From: Thiotrichales bacterium
GTDB lineage: Bacteria > Pseudomonadota > Gammaproteobacteria > Beggiatoales > Beggiatoaceae
Reading direction: 5' to 3'
Length of the DNA stretch: 64,000 nucleotides
Assembly: GCA_016745035.1 (NCBI GenBank)
Contig: JADGDE010000006.1
Coordinates: forward strand, 1-64,000
Shown: positions 52,592 to 61,412 of the stretch, piece by piece
Layout of the letters: each line of letters starts with the position of its first letter
Numbering within the stretch: position 1 is the stretch's first letter
Notes under the pieces: model-generated
Told to the model about the DNA's origin: nothing
The model's input: the letters and a program-made list of their open reading frames with translations, nothing else
The model's database searches: none
Program-made: the position numbers and the translations under genes

Positions 52592-54202
52592 TTAAGCCGC
52601 TGCGCTAGCGATTTCATCAAGGAAAATCTCTTCGAGATAATCATCGACAAGATGAGAACGGAAGGTAATATGCTCAGCGGGATAGTAAGCACTGAATTTA
52701 AAGTCGATAGATAATTTACCCAGAATCACCTGATCGGGTGTGTTTAATTCAGAATCAGCCCAAGCCTCACCACCGACAATCGCACCGCGCGCAACTAGGT
52801 TTTGAATGTAGGCATTAACACTGTCGAGAATGTCATTAACCAAGTTGCGGCTAATTGGGCGATCAACTGCCCAACGGTGTGCGAGTTTGATAGATTCATT
52901 GATCATATCGGCAGTACGGCGCACACACAAAAACATCCACTTTTGATCCATAGCCGTTGTACGGTTGCCCCAGAGCCGATAGCCGCTGTCTTGAATGATG
53001 GTGGCGACTTCATGTTCATTGAGGTAATTAGCACGAGAGTTTTTATCACCCAGTGCATATTGAATATGACGGCTAGTGCCACTGATGCCGTTGATAATTT
53101 GATTGGATGGCGACCACCAAAAACCCTTGGTGTTATCCATTTTGCTGATAATGCCCGCGACACGGGCGCTGGCAGGCTCAAAGATATAATTATCTACCTC
53201 GGTAGACCAAACCATCGCGTGAGGATCGACGATATAAGTACGCGGTGTGCCGAATTGCTCACGATAACTGATGGCATCAGCATCGGTTGTGTTAGGGCCA
53301 TCAACAACGATAATGGATTTTAGGCTTTCAGCGATGCCTTGCATTTCTGAGACAACGGCATGGTGATGACTAAACCCAGGTGTGATCAAGATTTTTGGCA
53401 CAACTTTGACCACACTCTCAGCCGCTTTGAAAGCATGTACGCCTTCAAATTGATCTGTTGCTGTGTTTACGCCACCAATGACATTGCTGATAATTTGGTT
53501 TTCAGTCAGGGACTCACGGTAAATGAGGGTATAAACATCACCTTGTTGTGGGGCAATGTCGTGCTCATAGGAGACCTCATAATCTTGGTCTTGAGCAGGC
53601 GCATTGCCACCTGCTACCCATTTCACCTTGTTGTCTTCAAGGATGAAGTCTCGCCCTTTGAGATAACGAATCACACCGGCTTGGACTTTGGTAATGCGTA
53701 AAACAGGTGTTTTTTCTAAAGTATCCGTTGCCGTTGCACCACGAGTAACCGTTTGATTGTGTAATTGAGGTGAGCCTAGCCAATGGATTTGATTACCGTA
53801 TTGGGTGAAATCTTCCCCAACGTGGTATACCCAATCTCCAAATATAGCGCTGGTAATGGTCTCAACATTAGTCGCACCGGTGATGGTTTCGATAGCATCT
53901 GCGCTGCGGGTGATTTCAACCGTTTTGGCTTCCGAATTTTCGACTCGAATCACCGCCACCATCGCACCGGCTTGGTCAAAAATGCCATCCATTGCCCATG
54001 GTAGCGTGCCTTTTTTACCCAGTTTTGCCGCCTCGGTGCGATTGCCTGTGATTAAGGCGGGTGTATTCAGCGGGAAGCGTTCAGGGTCTGCGTCGGGCGC
54101 AGTACCGACAATGCCAATCACTGAGGACTTGATGGTTTCAATCGGGCGTAAGCCATCGTCAACTTCGACAACTTCTACACCATGTAAAAAGTTAGTGCTC
54201 AT
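52592..54202 (-). CDS. phage tail sheath protein (FI)
   Basis: 536 residues, longer than P2 FI (~396). The N-terminal HGVEVVEVDDGLRPIETIKS is followed by SVIGIVGTAPDADPERFPLN. An inserted beta domain (~85-240) and the conserved core with KVVPKILITPGFSHH, ISKMDNTKGFWWSPSN, LWGNRTTAMDQKWMFLCVRR and PADHITF-like end follow. It forms the contractile sheath. Its ATG overlaps the stop of the small upstream gene (ATGA). Confidence 0.94.
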   Translation of the reverse strand: MSTNFLHGVEVVEVDDGLRPIETIKSSVIGIVGTAPDADPERFPLNTPALITGNRTEAAKLGKKGTLPWAMDGIFDQAGAMVAVIRVENSEAKTVEITRSADAIETITGATNVETITSAIFGDWVYHVGEDFTQYGNQIHWLGSPQLHNQTVTRGATATDTLEKTPVLRITKVQAGVIRYLKGRDFILEDNKVKWVAGGNAPAQDQDYEVSYEHDIAPQQGDVYTLIYRESLTENQIISNVIGGVNTATDQFEGVHAFKAAESVVKVVPKILITPGFSHHHAVVSEMQGIAESLKSIIVVDGPNTTDADAISYREQFGTPRTYIVDPHAMVWSTEVDNYIFEPASARVAGIISKMDNTKGFWWSPSNQIINGISGTSRHIQYALGDKNSRANYLNEHEVATIIQDSGYRLWGNRTTAMDQKWMFLCVRRTADMINESIKLAHRWAVDRPISRNLVNDILDSVNAYIQNLVARGAIVGGEAWADSELNTPDQVILGKLSIDFKFSAYYPAEHITFRSHLVDDYLEEIFLDEIASAAA

Positions 54203-54435
54203 GATTTATCCCCCGTTTTAGCTGTTGCAGGGGCTTTGGGTGCTGGTTTGGCTGCGGGTGCAGGTTCTGATGCTTCTGCTTTAGGTTCTGGTTGTTCTGT
54301 GGGCTTGGTCGTCAGTTCGGCAACTTTAGCCGCAGGAACCCGAGCGCCTTTACGCAAGCTGCGCCCGTCATTGAGCTTAATATCTGTATCTAATGCAGCA
54401 GGTGCATCATCGTCTTTTGGTTTTGGTGTAGCCAT
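54199..54435 (-). CDS. small Ala/Pro/Lys-rich phage protein
   Basis: 78 residues: DTDIKLNDGRSLRKGARVPAAKV resembles a short folded head, and the rest is a low-complexity Ala/Pro/Lys/Glu tail (KPAPKAPATAKTGDKS). It overlaps the sheath gene by four bases, so it is certainly expressed with it. Small proteins at this place occur in Mu-like and P2-like tails. The exact family was not recognised. Confidence 0.6.
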   Translation of the reverse strand: MATPKPKDDDAPAALDTDIKLNDGRSLRKGARVPAAKVAELTTKPTEQPEPKAEASEPAPAAKPAPKAPATAKTGDKS

Positions 54436-54473
54436 GTTGCCCTCCGTGGCGCTGTGGCGTTGGTGGTTTTGAT

Positions 54474-54914
54474 TTAGTCGGTCATGCTATTGGCGACAGC
54501 GGTCATGTTTGTTAAGACTTCCTCAGCGGCTTTTTCAGCGCCTAGTCCTTTTGTTTCGTAAGGCAATTTGACATCACCTGAGTCGAGTTTAGCCAATAAC
54601 ATATCGGCAAACGGCAATAAGTCTTCGGTGGCTGCACGTACTTCAGATAAAGATTGGGCTTTACTTAAACCGCTAATGAGTCCAGCCATGCCGACCAGTG
54701 CCAATGTGACAGCATCCGTGGTAATGCCAAGCTGGGTTTGCTGATCGCCCACATCTTGAGTGATTTTTTGACGAATTTCGTTACGCCGTTTAATCGCGTT
54801 ATAAGTTTGGATGCCAGTTTGAATCAGGTCTTCAGGTACACCTTTTTCACGTAGTGACTCAGGTGTTTGGGAAATATAGGTTTTACCGCTGTGTATAACT
54901 GTAATAGTGATCAT
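54474..54914 (-). CDS. hypothetical phage protein between fibre and sheath genes
   Basis: 146 residues, mostly helical, starting ITVIHSGKTYISQTPESLRE and containing a hydrophobic helix (AVTLALVGMAGLISGLSKA). It overlaps the upstream fibre gene by four bases. Position after a fibre gene suggests a fibre-assembly or attachment role, but there is no family match by eye. Confidence 0.55.
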   Translation of the reverse strand: MITITVIHSGKTYISQTPESLREKGVPEDLIQTGIQTYNAIKRRNEIRQKITQDVGDQQTQLGITTDAVTLALVGMAGLISGLSKAQSLSEVRAATEDLLPFADMLLAKLDSGDVKLPYETKGLGAEKAAEEVLTNMTAVANSMTD

Positions 54915-56287
54915 TGGTGAACGACTCCGTTAGGGGTGACTATTCGGCCGCCCATATCTACCCAGGGATAATAAGAACCGGTTATCGTTATACTGTTCAG
55001 ATTAATAGATGCAAGCTCAGTGCTTGAAAATACAATACTTTCTTCATACGAATGTTCAAATGCACAACTATAGGCTTGTACGGTTGATGCGCTGCCTGCG
55101 ACGATAGGGGCTTCAAAATTGTAGAACTCAACGTTATAGAGGAATGCACGTGAAGAACCTTGAACAGCAATTAATACACTTTCCCCTACTTCCAGTTCCG
55201 ACTTCACAAAAGTTGCACGCACGCCGTCAGATACGGTTGCTGTTGAATTCTGAATGCAGCGTATTGCCTTTCCGCCTTTGACTTTTACATGCTCAGGATC
55301 ACTTTGCACTGGCCAGTTATTTCCATCCCCATTGCCGCCTAAACTACCTTTGCCTTCATTTTCAATTTCCATCAAGCTATATAAGGCTTGACTACCTGCG
55401 GTTAGCTTCGCTTTGCCGACCGAAAAAACACCCTTCCTAACATCGGCAATCGTACCCATATTCGTCATCGTCAGGGTGTTTATGAATATTTGCGACAGTG
55501 TTCGGTTTTGAAATGCCGCAAGCTTGTATTGTTCTTCTGCTAACTGTAAGTTGTAGAAGACAGTCACTTGGTTTTGGAAGAAAGCAGTGCTTGCGTCTTT
55601 TGCAAATACAGGGCTGATTACGGATATTGGCGTAACCGTGCTGTAGTCACTGTGATAAATACTAAAACGAATATGAGAATTATGACTGCAAAATATTTTA
55701 GAACCTTCAAGCCATAAGGCCCGAGATGAAAGACCATCTCTAGGAACCCACGCTGAGAGTTTTATCTCTCCGCTTAATAGTACGGTACTATTAAGTGCTT
55801 TAAGCGCGGCTTCTGTGCCTTTAAACTCAATATTTTCGATTAATACATTAACGCAATTAACAAAGGTTAGCGGGGTTTCTTTGTACTCATGTGCGCCACA
55901 GGTGACAGAGGGTTGTGGCGAGCCACCACAGGCTTCGGAGGCTTGTCCAGCCGTTGTGCCAGGGCTACAAATAATCGGTTTATTGGTCGGGTTATAGTTC
56001 CATGGTTCGATAATTAAATTGGGGATATTGACGATGGTGGCATTATTGGCAATATGCTCGCCGGCGCTTAGTTTGATGATGTTTAATGTAGCAGGACTTA
56101 AGCGATCTAAAGCAGTTTGGAATTTACAAGGACTGTCTTCAGTACCGCCAGCACCAATGCCGTCTGGTGATACATAAAAGGTTTGCTTGTGCCCAGACTC
56201 AGTATATTGGGCAATCAAGTCTTTGACTAGATCAAACAGTGTATTGCACTGAAGAGTCAAATCTTGTACGGCGGTTTCTATGGTCAT
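54911..56287 (-). CDS. beta-helix tail spike/fibre-like protein
   Basis: 458 residues. After a short N-terminal helix, residues ~37-450 look like a parallel beta-helix of the pectate-lyase type: FYVSPDGIGAGGTEDSPCKF, then repeated short hydrophobic strands (ATIVNIPNLIIEPWNY, VNVLIENIEFKGTEAA). The 'GxxxxSPxxxxQxAL' opening is typical of phage tail spikes that bind or cleave surface glycans. It overlaps genes on both sides (ATGA junctions). It probably decides host range, together with the fibre at 61413. Confidence 0.65.
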   Translation of the reverse strand: MTIETAVQDLTLQCNTLFDLVKDLIAQYTESGHKQTFYVSPDGIGAGGTEDSPCKFQTALDRLSPATLNIIKLSAGEHIANNATIVNIPNLIIEPWNYNPTNKPIICSPGTTAGQASEACGGSPQPSVTCGAHEYKETPLTFVNCVNVLIENIEFKGTEAALKALNSTVLLSGEIKLSAWVPRDGLSSRALWLEGSKIFCSHNSHIRFSIYHSDYSTVTPISVISPVFAKDASTAFFQNQVTVFYNLQLAEEQYKLAAFQNRTLSQIFINTLTMTNMGTIADVRKGVFSVGKAKLTAGSQALYSLMEIENEGKGSLGGNGDGNNWPVQSDPEHVKVKGGKAIRCIQNSTATVSDGVRATFVKSELEVGESVLIAVQGSSRAFLYNVEFYNFEAPIVAGSASTVQAYSCAFEHSYEESIVFSSTELASINLNSITITGSYYPWVDMGGRIVTPNGVVHQ

Positions 56288-56799
56288 GCAGCAACTCCAT
56301 ATCTGATTTCTAATAATTCGGTTAAAACTTTGATGTGATTAGCCGCATTGGTAATCATCGGGCTAGCAAGGCTTAGATTCATATTATCCTCGCCATTCAC
56401 ATTGATAGTGACAACGTCCGGCGGTACAGCGTCTAGGCTTAAATCAAAACCGACCATCATGGCAAAATTGCCGTTTTTCCATGCAATCTTATTTTCAGGG
56501 TGAGAATAAACAGCAAAGAGAATATCCCCGGCATAAAACCCCACTTCAGAAGCCCAGTATTCACTGTCGCCATCGAGGAGCGCGGTGATATGAATTTGGG
56601 TGTCGCCTTGCACTTCACCACCTGCGATCATGACGCGCTGTTTTTCATCTTGCAGAGCCGTTTGAGTATCTTCGGGCGTATAAGCACCAGAACCTAAGGC
56701 GATGTGAGTCAGTTCAAGATTTAACCCGGCTTGATGGGCATCAAAAATACTGCGCAATCCTTGCGTTGTAATCGTTGGCGTAATGATGTTGTTACTCAT
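56284..56799 (-). CDS. phage tail-collar fibre protein (gpH N-terminal type)
   Basis: 171 residues: ITPTITTQGLRSIFDAHQAG and LELTHIALGSGAYTPEDTQT are the N-terminal baseplate-binding domain of P2 gpH-like fibres (DUF3751 type), followed by VGFYAGDILFAVYSHPEN. Unlike P2 H (669 residues) it stops after this domain. The distal part may be provided by the next gene product, the beta-helix protein. It overlaps gpI by four bases. Confidence 0.85.
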   Translation of the reverse strand: MSNNIITPTITTQGLRSIFDAHQAGLNLELTHIALGSGAYTPEDTQTALQDEKQRVMIAGGEVQGDTQIHITALLDGDSEYWASEVGFYAGDILFAVYSHPENKIAWKNGNFAMMVGFDLSLDAVPPDVVTINVNGEDNMNLSLASPMITNAANHIKVLTELLEIRYGVAA

Positions 56800-57776
56800 G
56801 CGTAAATCATCCTGATTTTGATAGCGGCACTTATTTTGAGATTATTTTTATACTGTACAGTTTGTGCCAAACGTGCTGGAATCCGTGCTAATTGCCGTAT
56901 CACAGCAGCGTTTGTCATGCCTAGTCTTTTGGTATAAGAAGGCTTTTTGGGGCTTGCCTCTACACTGTGTTGCTGTATGCCTGTGTGTTTGCTGTTTGCA
57001 CTGATTTGAATCGTATTTTGGTGGGTTTTTGCAGCAGGTTTGATACTTAATGATTGACGTAATAAAGGCACAAGATGGCTAGCATCATAAAACCCCAGAC
57101 CCGCTTGGGCTTTTGGCTCAACGGGCTGGGGGCGATGAGTAACTCGTAACATACCTACGGTTTGAGCTAAGCTACCGAGGTTTAAGGCATGTTGATATTC
57201 AAACTGATTATTGGGTTTATCGACAGTGACACGACACAGCCCTGTTGTTTTGGCCACATTGGATAATTTCAGAGTTTCAGCTTCAGCTTTAACCCCCGTA
57301 CGCAAACAAAAATGCGAGCGCACCGGCTTGGAAATGTCGATAAATGCTTTGATGTGTTTCAAGAAGGCTTGATCAAACATCCGTGGATTTAGACTGGGAT
57401 TCGACCAAGCGACTAGGCAAAAAGTGTGCGGGTCATAAGGCCCTGTGGGATGCCCTTGCCACCATTCCATGATTTGAGTATCAGGTGCACCGGCGAACTT
57501 GAGCATGTGCATAATTGACCAAGGTGTGCCTTTGTGACGATGCCACTCAATCGCAGTGGCGATGATTTCACGCTTGGTCGCTTCTGGCCAGTCGCTACGC
57601 CATAAATCGACATTAAATGCCCACGCAAGCCACGGTAACAATTCAGCCGGGCACTCATAAGCACGCCAGATTTTTTGAAAGTCGATAGGCACAGATTCAA
57701 TCCGTGCCATCACGATTTCTAAATCGCGCTCAAGTTGCGAGGCATTGGGAGGTAAAAGGCTGTTAAAAGTGGTCAC
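56796..57776 (-). CDS. phage tail protein I (baseplate)
   Basis: 326 residues. The N-terminal ~180 match gpI: LLPPNASQLERDLEIVMARI, CPAELLPWLAWAFNVDLWRS, HRHKGTPWSIMHMLKFAG. The C-terminal ~145 residues (VGMLRVTHRPQPVEPKAQAG onward, basic, Gln/Lys-rich) are absent from the ~176-residue P2 protein and are of unknown role. It joins the baseplate to the fibres. It overlaps the upstream 112-residue gene by 14 bases. Confidence 0.85.
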   Translation of the reverse strand: MTTFNSLLPPNASQLERDLEIVMARIESVPIDFQKIWRAYECPAELLPWLAWAFNVDLWRSDWPEATKREIIATAIEWHRHKGTPWSIMHMLKFAGAPDTQIMEWWQGHPTGPYDPHTFCLVAWSNPSLNPRMFDQAFLKHIKAFIDISKPVRSHFCLRTGVKAEAETLKLSNVAKTTGLCRVTVDKPNNQFEYQHALNLGSLAQTVGMLRVTHRPQPVEPKAQAGLGFYDASHLVPLLRQSLSIKPAAKTHQNTIQISANSKHTGIQQHSVEASPKKPSYTKRLGMTNAAVIRQLARIPARLAQTVQYKNNLKISAAIKIRMIYA

Positions 57777-58101
57777 TGCTATTTTCTTTGCGTGCGTCTA
57801 CCACGCCTTTGAGTTTTTCACGATTAACGATAAGGTCAATCGCTCGGCTTAAGGCTTGCTCTCCCGCTTTTGCCGCATTTTCTTTGATGCCTGCCTCAGC
57901 ATCTTTTAAGGCTTCTTTAGCTTTGGCTTTGCGTTCTTTACCGCTTAACTGGGTGTTGAATAAATCAGCGATTGCCTGTTCTAACAGTGCTTGAACGTCC
58001 GGTGTCACCAACTTTTCGATGGCAACATCAAGAGCATCTTCTGCTGTGGCAAAGCCAAAAATAGCAGCGACAAATACGCCAATACGTTTTAAAAATTTCA
58101 T
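57763..58101 (-). CDS. small helical phage protein inserted between gpJ and gpI
   Basis: 112 residues: a hydrophobic start (FLKRIGVFVAAIFGFATAED) and a long charged helix with LSGKERKAKAKEALKDAEAG. It overlaps gpJ by four bases and gpI by 14. In P2, J and I are adjacent, so this is an accessory insertion. A single N-terminal helix could be a membrane anchor. Family not recognised. Confidence 0.6.
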   Translation of the reverse strand: MKFLKRIGVFVAAIFGFATAEDALDVAIEKLVTPDVQALLEQAIADLFNTQLSGKERKAKAKEALKDAEAGIKENAAKAGEQALSRAIDLIVNREKLKGVVDARKENSSDHF

Positions 58102-59000
58102 ACGTCTGTACCTGAATTGTTAAGAGTGATGTTTAGACAAAATGCGCTTTGATGCGGTTCTATAATGATGGGGTTTGCAGGTTCGGTGATTTCAACCCGT
58201 TGCATACCTTCTTGATGGAGCGCGGCATATAAGCCTGATAAGGTGATGTCATGCCCCAATTTATGGTGGGCATTGACATAATGACGGACTTCTTGTTCTG
58301 CCAAAGAAAAGGCGACATCGGGATCTGGCCCTGGATAAAAATAAAAATCAGCTTCAACGCGGTAATGGATAACTTCAGCAGGTTGAGTTATGACATGATC
58401 GGTTAGAGGTCTGACATCTTCAGCGTTAAGCGCTGTATTAACGATGGCAATTAATTCGGCATCAGGCGTGCCATCATTCACGCTTGAGAGCACAGTCACC
58501 ACCACTGCACCGGGGGCAGGGCTTACGACACTGATGTCTTTAACCGCTGCTGAGGCATTGAGTCCGTGTGCTTTATAACTGCCAACACTGCCAGCGGTGG
58601 TTAAGGATTCCGGTGCTAACTGAGTACGCCATTTAAGGCGGGCATCATCTTCTAAGATTTCAGGCAAGGGATTGAGCGGGTCATCACTGGCAGCTTGCAC
58701 AACTTCACGTCTAATGCCCCAGTAGGCGCTTAAGTGCTCTAAATTATTGCCCTGAGCAAATGCCAACATGACATCACGCGCAGCATCATTGACACGCTGG
58801 CGCAAATTCAGTTCACGATAAGCTGCTTGTTCTAGCAGAATGTAAACCGGATCTGCCTCGGTGATTTGGTCGTAATCTGGCTGCGCATTGCGGAAATTAA
58901 GCAACATATCGCTGAAAATTTCTTCAAACGATAATGGCTCAACTACTTGGGGCGGTGGTAGCTTATCGAGTTCAATAGCAGTGAGTGTATTGTCGTCCAT
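58098..59000 (-). CDS. phage baseplate assembly protein J
   Basis: 300 residues: IELDKLPPPQVVEPLSFEEI near the start, AYRELNLRQRVNDAARDVML, GSYKAHGLNASAAVKDISVV and GAVVVTVLSSVNDGTPDAEL, all hallmarks of P2 gpJ / Mu gp47. It forms the outer baseplate wedge. Length as in P2 (302). Confidence 0.93.
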   Translation of the reverse strand: MDDNTLTAIELDKLPPPQVVEPLSFEEIFSDMLLNFRNAQPDYDQITEADPVYILLEQAAYRELNLRQRVNDAARDVMLAFAQGNNLEHLSAYWGIRREVVQAASDDPLNPLPEILEDDARLKWRTQLAPESLTTAGSVGSYKAHGLNASAAVKDISVVSPAPGAVVVTVLSSVNDGTPDAELIAIVNTALNAEDVRPLTDHVITQPAEVIHYRVEADFYFYPGPDPDVAFSLAEQEVRHYVNAHHKLGHDITLSGLYAALHQEGMQRVEITEPANPIIIEPHQSAFCLNITLNNSGTDV

Positions 59001-59063
59001 GATAAAATTGATTTCTTCCTGTAAATCAAAACAACTACAGTCTATTAGAATTTGATATGCAAA

Positions 59064-59762
59064 TCAATTCAATATTAAATCATTTAGCTCGATGACTTCA
59101 TTTTTTTTATAATGATCTATTGGCTGCTGTATTTCATTGGGCGCTTGATAATCTACCCGCATGACATCTTCGGCTGGATCGAAGTCAAAATCCACCTGCA
59201 TCATATTATTTTGTAAGCTTTTTATATCAACGCGCTGTCCATTGATATACGCTTTTACAGTACCCGTGATGGGAATATCTTGCAGCACCCAAGCCCCATT
59301 GCCAATATAAGCTGGTTCTTGATTGACAGCGTTTTTTACCGCAGAGGTTTGCAGCGCCGTATTGTTAATAATGATTTGCTGAGAGGAGTTGTTAGCAGCG
59401 CTGATGGGGCGTTGTTTTGTGATTGATGGGATAAGGAGGTTTTGCGTCGGTTTAAGGCCTTTTTTTAAGCGTGCCTTCATGCTTAAAACAAAGATACCTT
59501 GCGTATTATTGCCCTGCTCAATTTGACAAGATAACAGCTCTATACGCGGCTCCCATAAATCAATAGCAATGGCTATTTGGGAATACATATGCGCAAAGGT
59601 ACGCGGATTCATGGGCGCATCAATAAATTGCCACAGTCCACAGCCGTAATCACGGCGCATGACGCGCGTGCCGATGCGAGTGGTCAACAACACCACGATG
59701 GACTGACGCAAATGCGCCAATCCACCTAAGGATTGACCTGTATGACGGTCAACCCCTTGCAT
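59064..59762 (-). CDS. baseplate protein W (gp25-like) with extra C-terminal domain
   Basis: 232 residues, twice P2 gpW. The N-terminal ~110 are the gp25 lysozyme-like fold: GGLAHLRQSIVVLLTTRIGT, RVMRRDYGCGLWQFIDAPMN, ELLSCQIEQGNNTQGIFVLS. From ~145 a second domain with GNGAWVLQDIPITGTVKAYI and NGQRVDIKSL...DVMRVDY follows, which resembles modules in the proteins at 59762 and 62807. It is a baseplate wedge component. It abuts the 246-residue gene (shared A of TAATG-type junction). Confidence 0.85.
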   Translation of the reverse strand: MQGVDRHTGQSLGGLAHLRQSIVVLLTTRIGTRVMRRDYGCGLWQFIDAPMNPRTFAHMYSQIAIAIDLWEPRIELLSCQIEQGNNTQGIFVLSMKARLKKGLKPTQNLLIPSITKQRPISAANNSSQQIIINNTALQTSAVKNAVNQEPAYIGNGAWVLQDIPITGTVKAYINGQRVDIKSLQNNMMQVDFDFDPAEDVMRVDYQAPNEIQQPIDHYKKNEVIELNDLILN

Positions 59763-60484
59763 TACGCTGGGTTAGCGTGGTAGTTAGCCCAGACTTTATC
59801 ACCGGCATCGGGTGCAGAAACCATAGTGACCACTTGAGCTGTGACGGTGTAATCATCGGTTGGCAACAAAGCTTGACCGTTGTAGAACACTTCGAGCGTA
59901 TGAGCATGGAAAGGTTCAGGCACGGTGAAATCAGTATTGACACCATCTAGCGCACCGGTTAAAACGATATTATGTTTTTGATTGCTGACTAAAGCCGCTT
60001 CGGCTGCTTGAGCGCGGGCAATTTCCGTCGTTAAATTAGCTTGTAACTGAGTAACGGTGTTGCTTAAGTCATCAATACTGGCTTGTAAAGTAGCATCGGC
60101 AGCAGCACGAGCAGAGGCTTCGGTGTTATCTGCGGCTTTGTAAGCCGCATCAATTGCATTGACTTGCGTAGTCAGTGCTTCAATCAAGGTTTGCAAGGCA
60201 GCATCAGCGTTAGAGCGAGCTGTTTGCTCTGTTGCTATATCGCTATTCCAACTATCAATAGCCGCATTGAGCGCACCTTGCAAAGTTGAATCAGCACCTT
60301 CAAAGGCAGCCGTTAGCGCACTGAAAGCCGCGATACGCCCAGAATCAGTGGACATGACATCCAAGATGCCTTGAAGATCGGTATCTAAGGTGCTTAGCTG
60401 GTTTTGTAATTCAGTGCTGAGTAAACTGGAATCAATCGTTCCAGCGCGGATTTGTTTTACCGCGTTAAGTAAAGTACGAGCCAT
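59762..60484 (-). CDS. coiled-coil phage fibre-like protein with C-terminal beta module
   Basis: 240 residues from ATG 60484, which has AAGGAG just upstream. The extended ORF start at 60502 does not. Residues ~30-165 are an Ala/Thr/Gln-rich heptad region (ALQTLIEALTTQVNAIDAAY, ASARAAADATLQASIDDLSN), expected to trimerise. The end is a compact beta module: GALDGVNTDFTVPEPFHAHT, LEVFYNGQALLPTDDYTV. It probably belongs to the tail fibre or neck whiskers. Confidence 0.65.
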   Translation of the reverse strand: MARTLLNAVKQIRAGTIDSSLLSTELQNQLSTLDTDLQGILDVMSTDSGRIAAFSALTAAFEGADSTLQGALNAAIDSWNSDIATEQTARSNADAALQTLIEALTTQVNAIDAAYKAADNTEASARAAADATLQASIDDLSNTVTQLQANLTTEIARAQAAEAALVSNQKHNIVLTGALDGVNTDFTVPEPFHAHTLEVFYNGQALLPTDDYTVTAQVVTMVSAPDAGDKVWANYHANPA

Positions 60485-60615
60485 TTTGAAACTCCTTTTC
60501 ATTCATGGCGTGGAAAGAAACTTAAGGGAGCGTTTCTTTTATTGTTGTTGGTATAGGTTAAAAAATGTCTGAACTTTAAGCTCATCATTTTCTGTTGTAC
60601 CGAAAAACCTTATTA

Positions 60616-60748
60616 CTCGATACCGCAGTTTTTTGGTTATAAAACTCAAAATTTTTAAAATAGTCTTAAATATCAATATGTTAAAAAAAGCAGTGCTTTT
60701 TTTAAGTTCTTGATTTTTAACATATTTTAAAAAAACTGCGGTATCGAG
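60616..60748. mobile_element. MITE-B, 133-bp element inserted in the prophage
   Basis: Perfect 19-bp terminal inverted repeats CTCGATACCGCAGTTTTTT flanked by TTATTA on both sides (60610-60615 and 60749-60754), a 6-bp target duplication. Inside is a second hairpin, AAAAAAAGCA/TGCTTTTTTT. There is no coding capacity. It is unrelated in sequence to the MITE-A family. It sits at the 3' end of a small gene and changed its last residues. Confidence 0.88.
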
Positions 60749-60858
60749 TTATTAACACCATCGACCACACCACTCAACGCCTCCTTGCTCCAAGGCAAAG
60801 GAATCACATCAAGCTGAGCTTGAATTTCGGCGCTGAGAGAGGTGTGGCTGATAGTCAT
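60727..60858 (-). CDS. 43-residue phage protein, C-terminus rewritten by MITE-B
   Basis: Starts at ATG 60858, overlapping the upstream stop as TAATG, and reads MTISHTSLSAEIQAQLDVIP, LPWSKEALSGVVDGVNN, SIPQFF. The last seven residues come from MITE-B. Without the element the frame would continue ...DGVNKVFRYNRK and stop. Small, but the start coupling and the codon continuity support a real gene. Function unknown. Confidence 0.5.
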   Translation of the reverse strand: MTISHTSLSAEIQAQLDVIPLPWSKEALSGVVDGVNNSIPQFF

Positions 60859-61412
60859 TAGGCAGGGGCTTCCACTGCTAAAATGCGCGGTTTATCATCC
60901 GCACTGATAGCCATATATTTGACCAAAATATCCAGCATAGCGATGGTATTGGGGCTGTCTAAATTCACCGCAATATGGGCTTTAACAACTAAGTCCCATG
61001 CGGCATCCAAAATAGGATAATCATCGGCGCTAATTAAGTTATTAGCGACCGCATCATCTTTGGTCAATTGTTTGATTGCCGCTACCTGATGCAGCGTAAA
61101 CAATGCTAAAAATTGCTCATGGGTGATGATTTTTGCAGGTTTTGGTGCTTGATAGGCGGCAATGAAAGCATCTGCGGTTTCTTGTGTCCAAGCTTTACCT
61201 GTTTCGGGGTGATTTGGGTATTGTTTTGAGGCTTTATTGTCAACCACGATATTCAATGATTGATCGTAAAATAAGGCACTATTGTTTTTTAGCTGAGATT
61301 GAATAAAGGCTTGTGCACTGCCATCTGTCCAAGCCTCACCTTGATTTGTCAGCAAGCGTTCTTTGGTTTTGGTATTAATAACAGCGTTGCTGTCTTTGTC
61401 ATAAATAAACAT
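60858..61412 (-). CDS. hypothetical phage protein, probable fibre accessory
   Basis: 184 residues. The first ~90 contain two related segments (MFIYDKDSNAVINTKTKERL...GEAWTDGSAQAFI and NIVVDNKASKQYPNHPETGK...AWTQETADAFI), an internal duplication. The rest is helical (THEQFLALFTLHQVAAIKQL). It stands directly after the receptor-binding fibre gene (one-base spacing), the usual place for fibre-assembly chaperones. Confidence 0.55.
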   Translation of the reverse strand: MFIYDKDSNAVINTKTKERLLTNQGEAWTDGSAQAFIQSQLKNNSALFYDQSLNIVVDNKASKQYPNHPETGKAWTQETADAFIAAYQAPKPAKIITHEQFLALFTLHQVAAIKQLTKDDAVANNLISADDYPILDAAWDLVVKAHIAVNLDSPNTIAMLDILVKYMAISADDKPRILAVEAPA

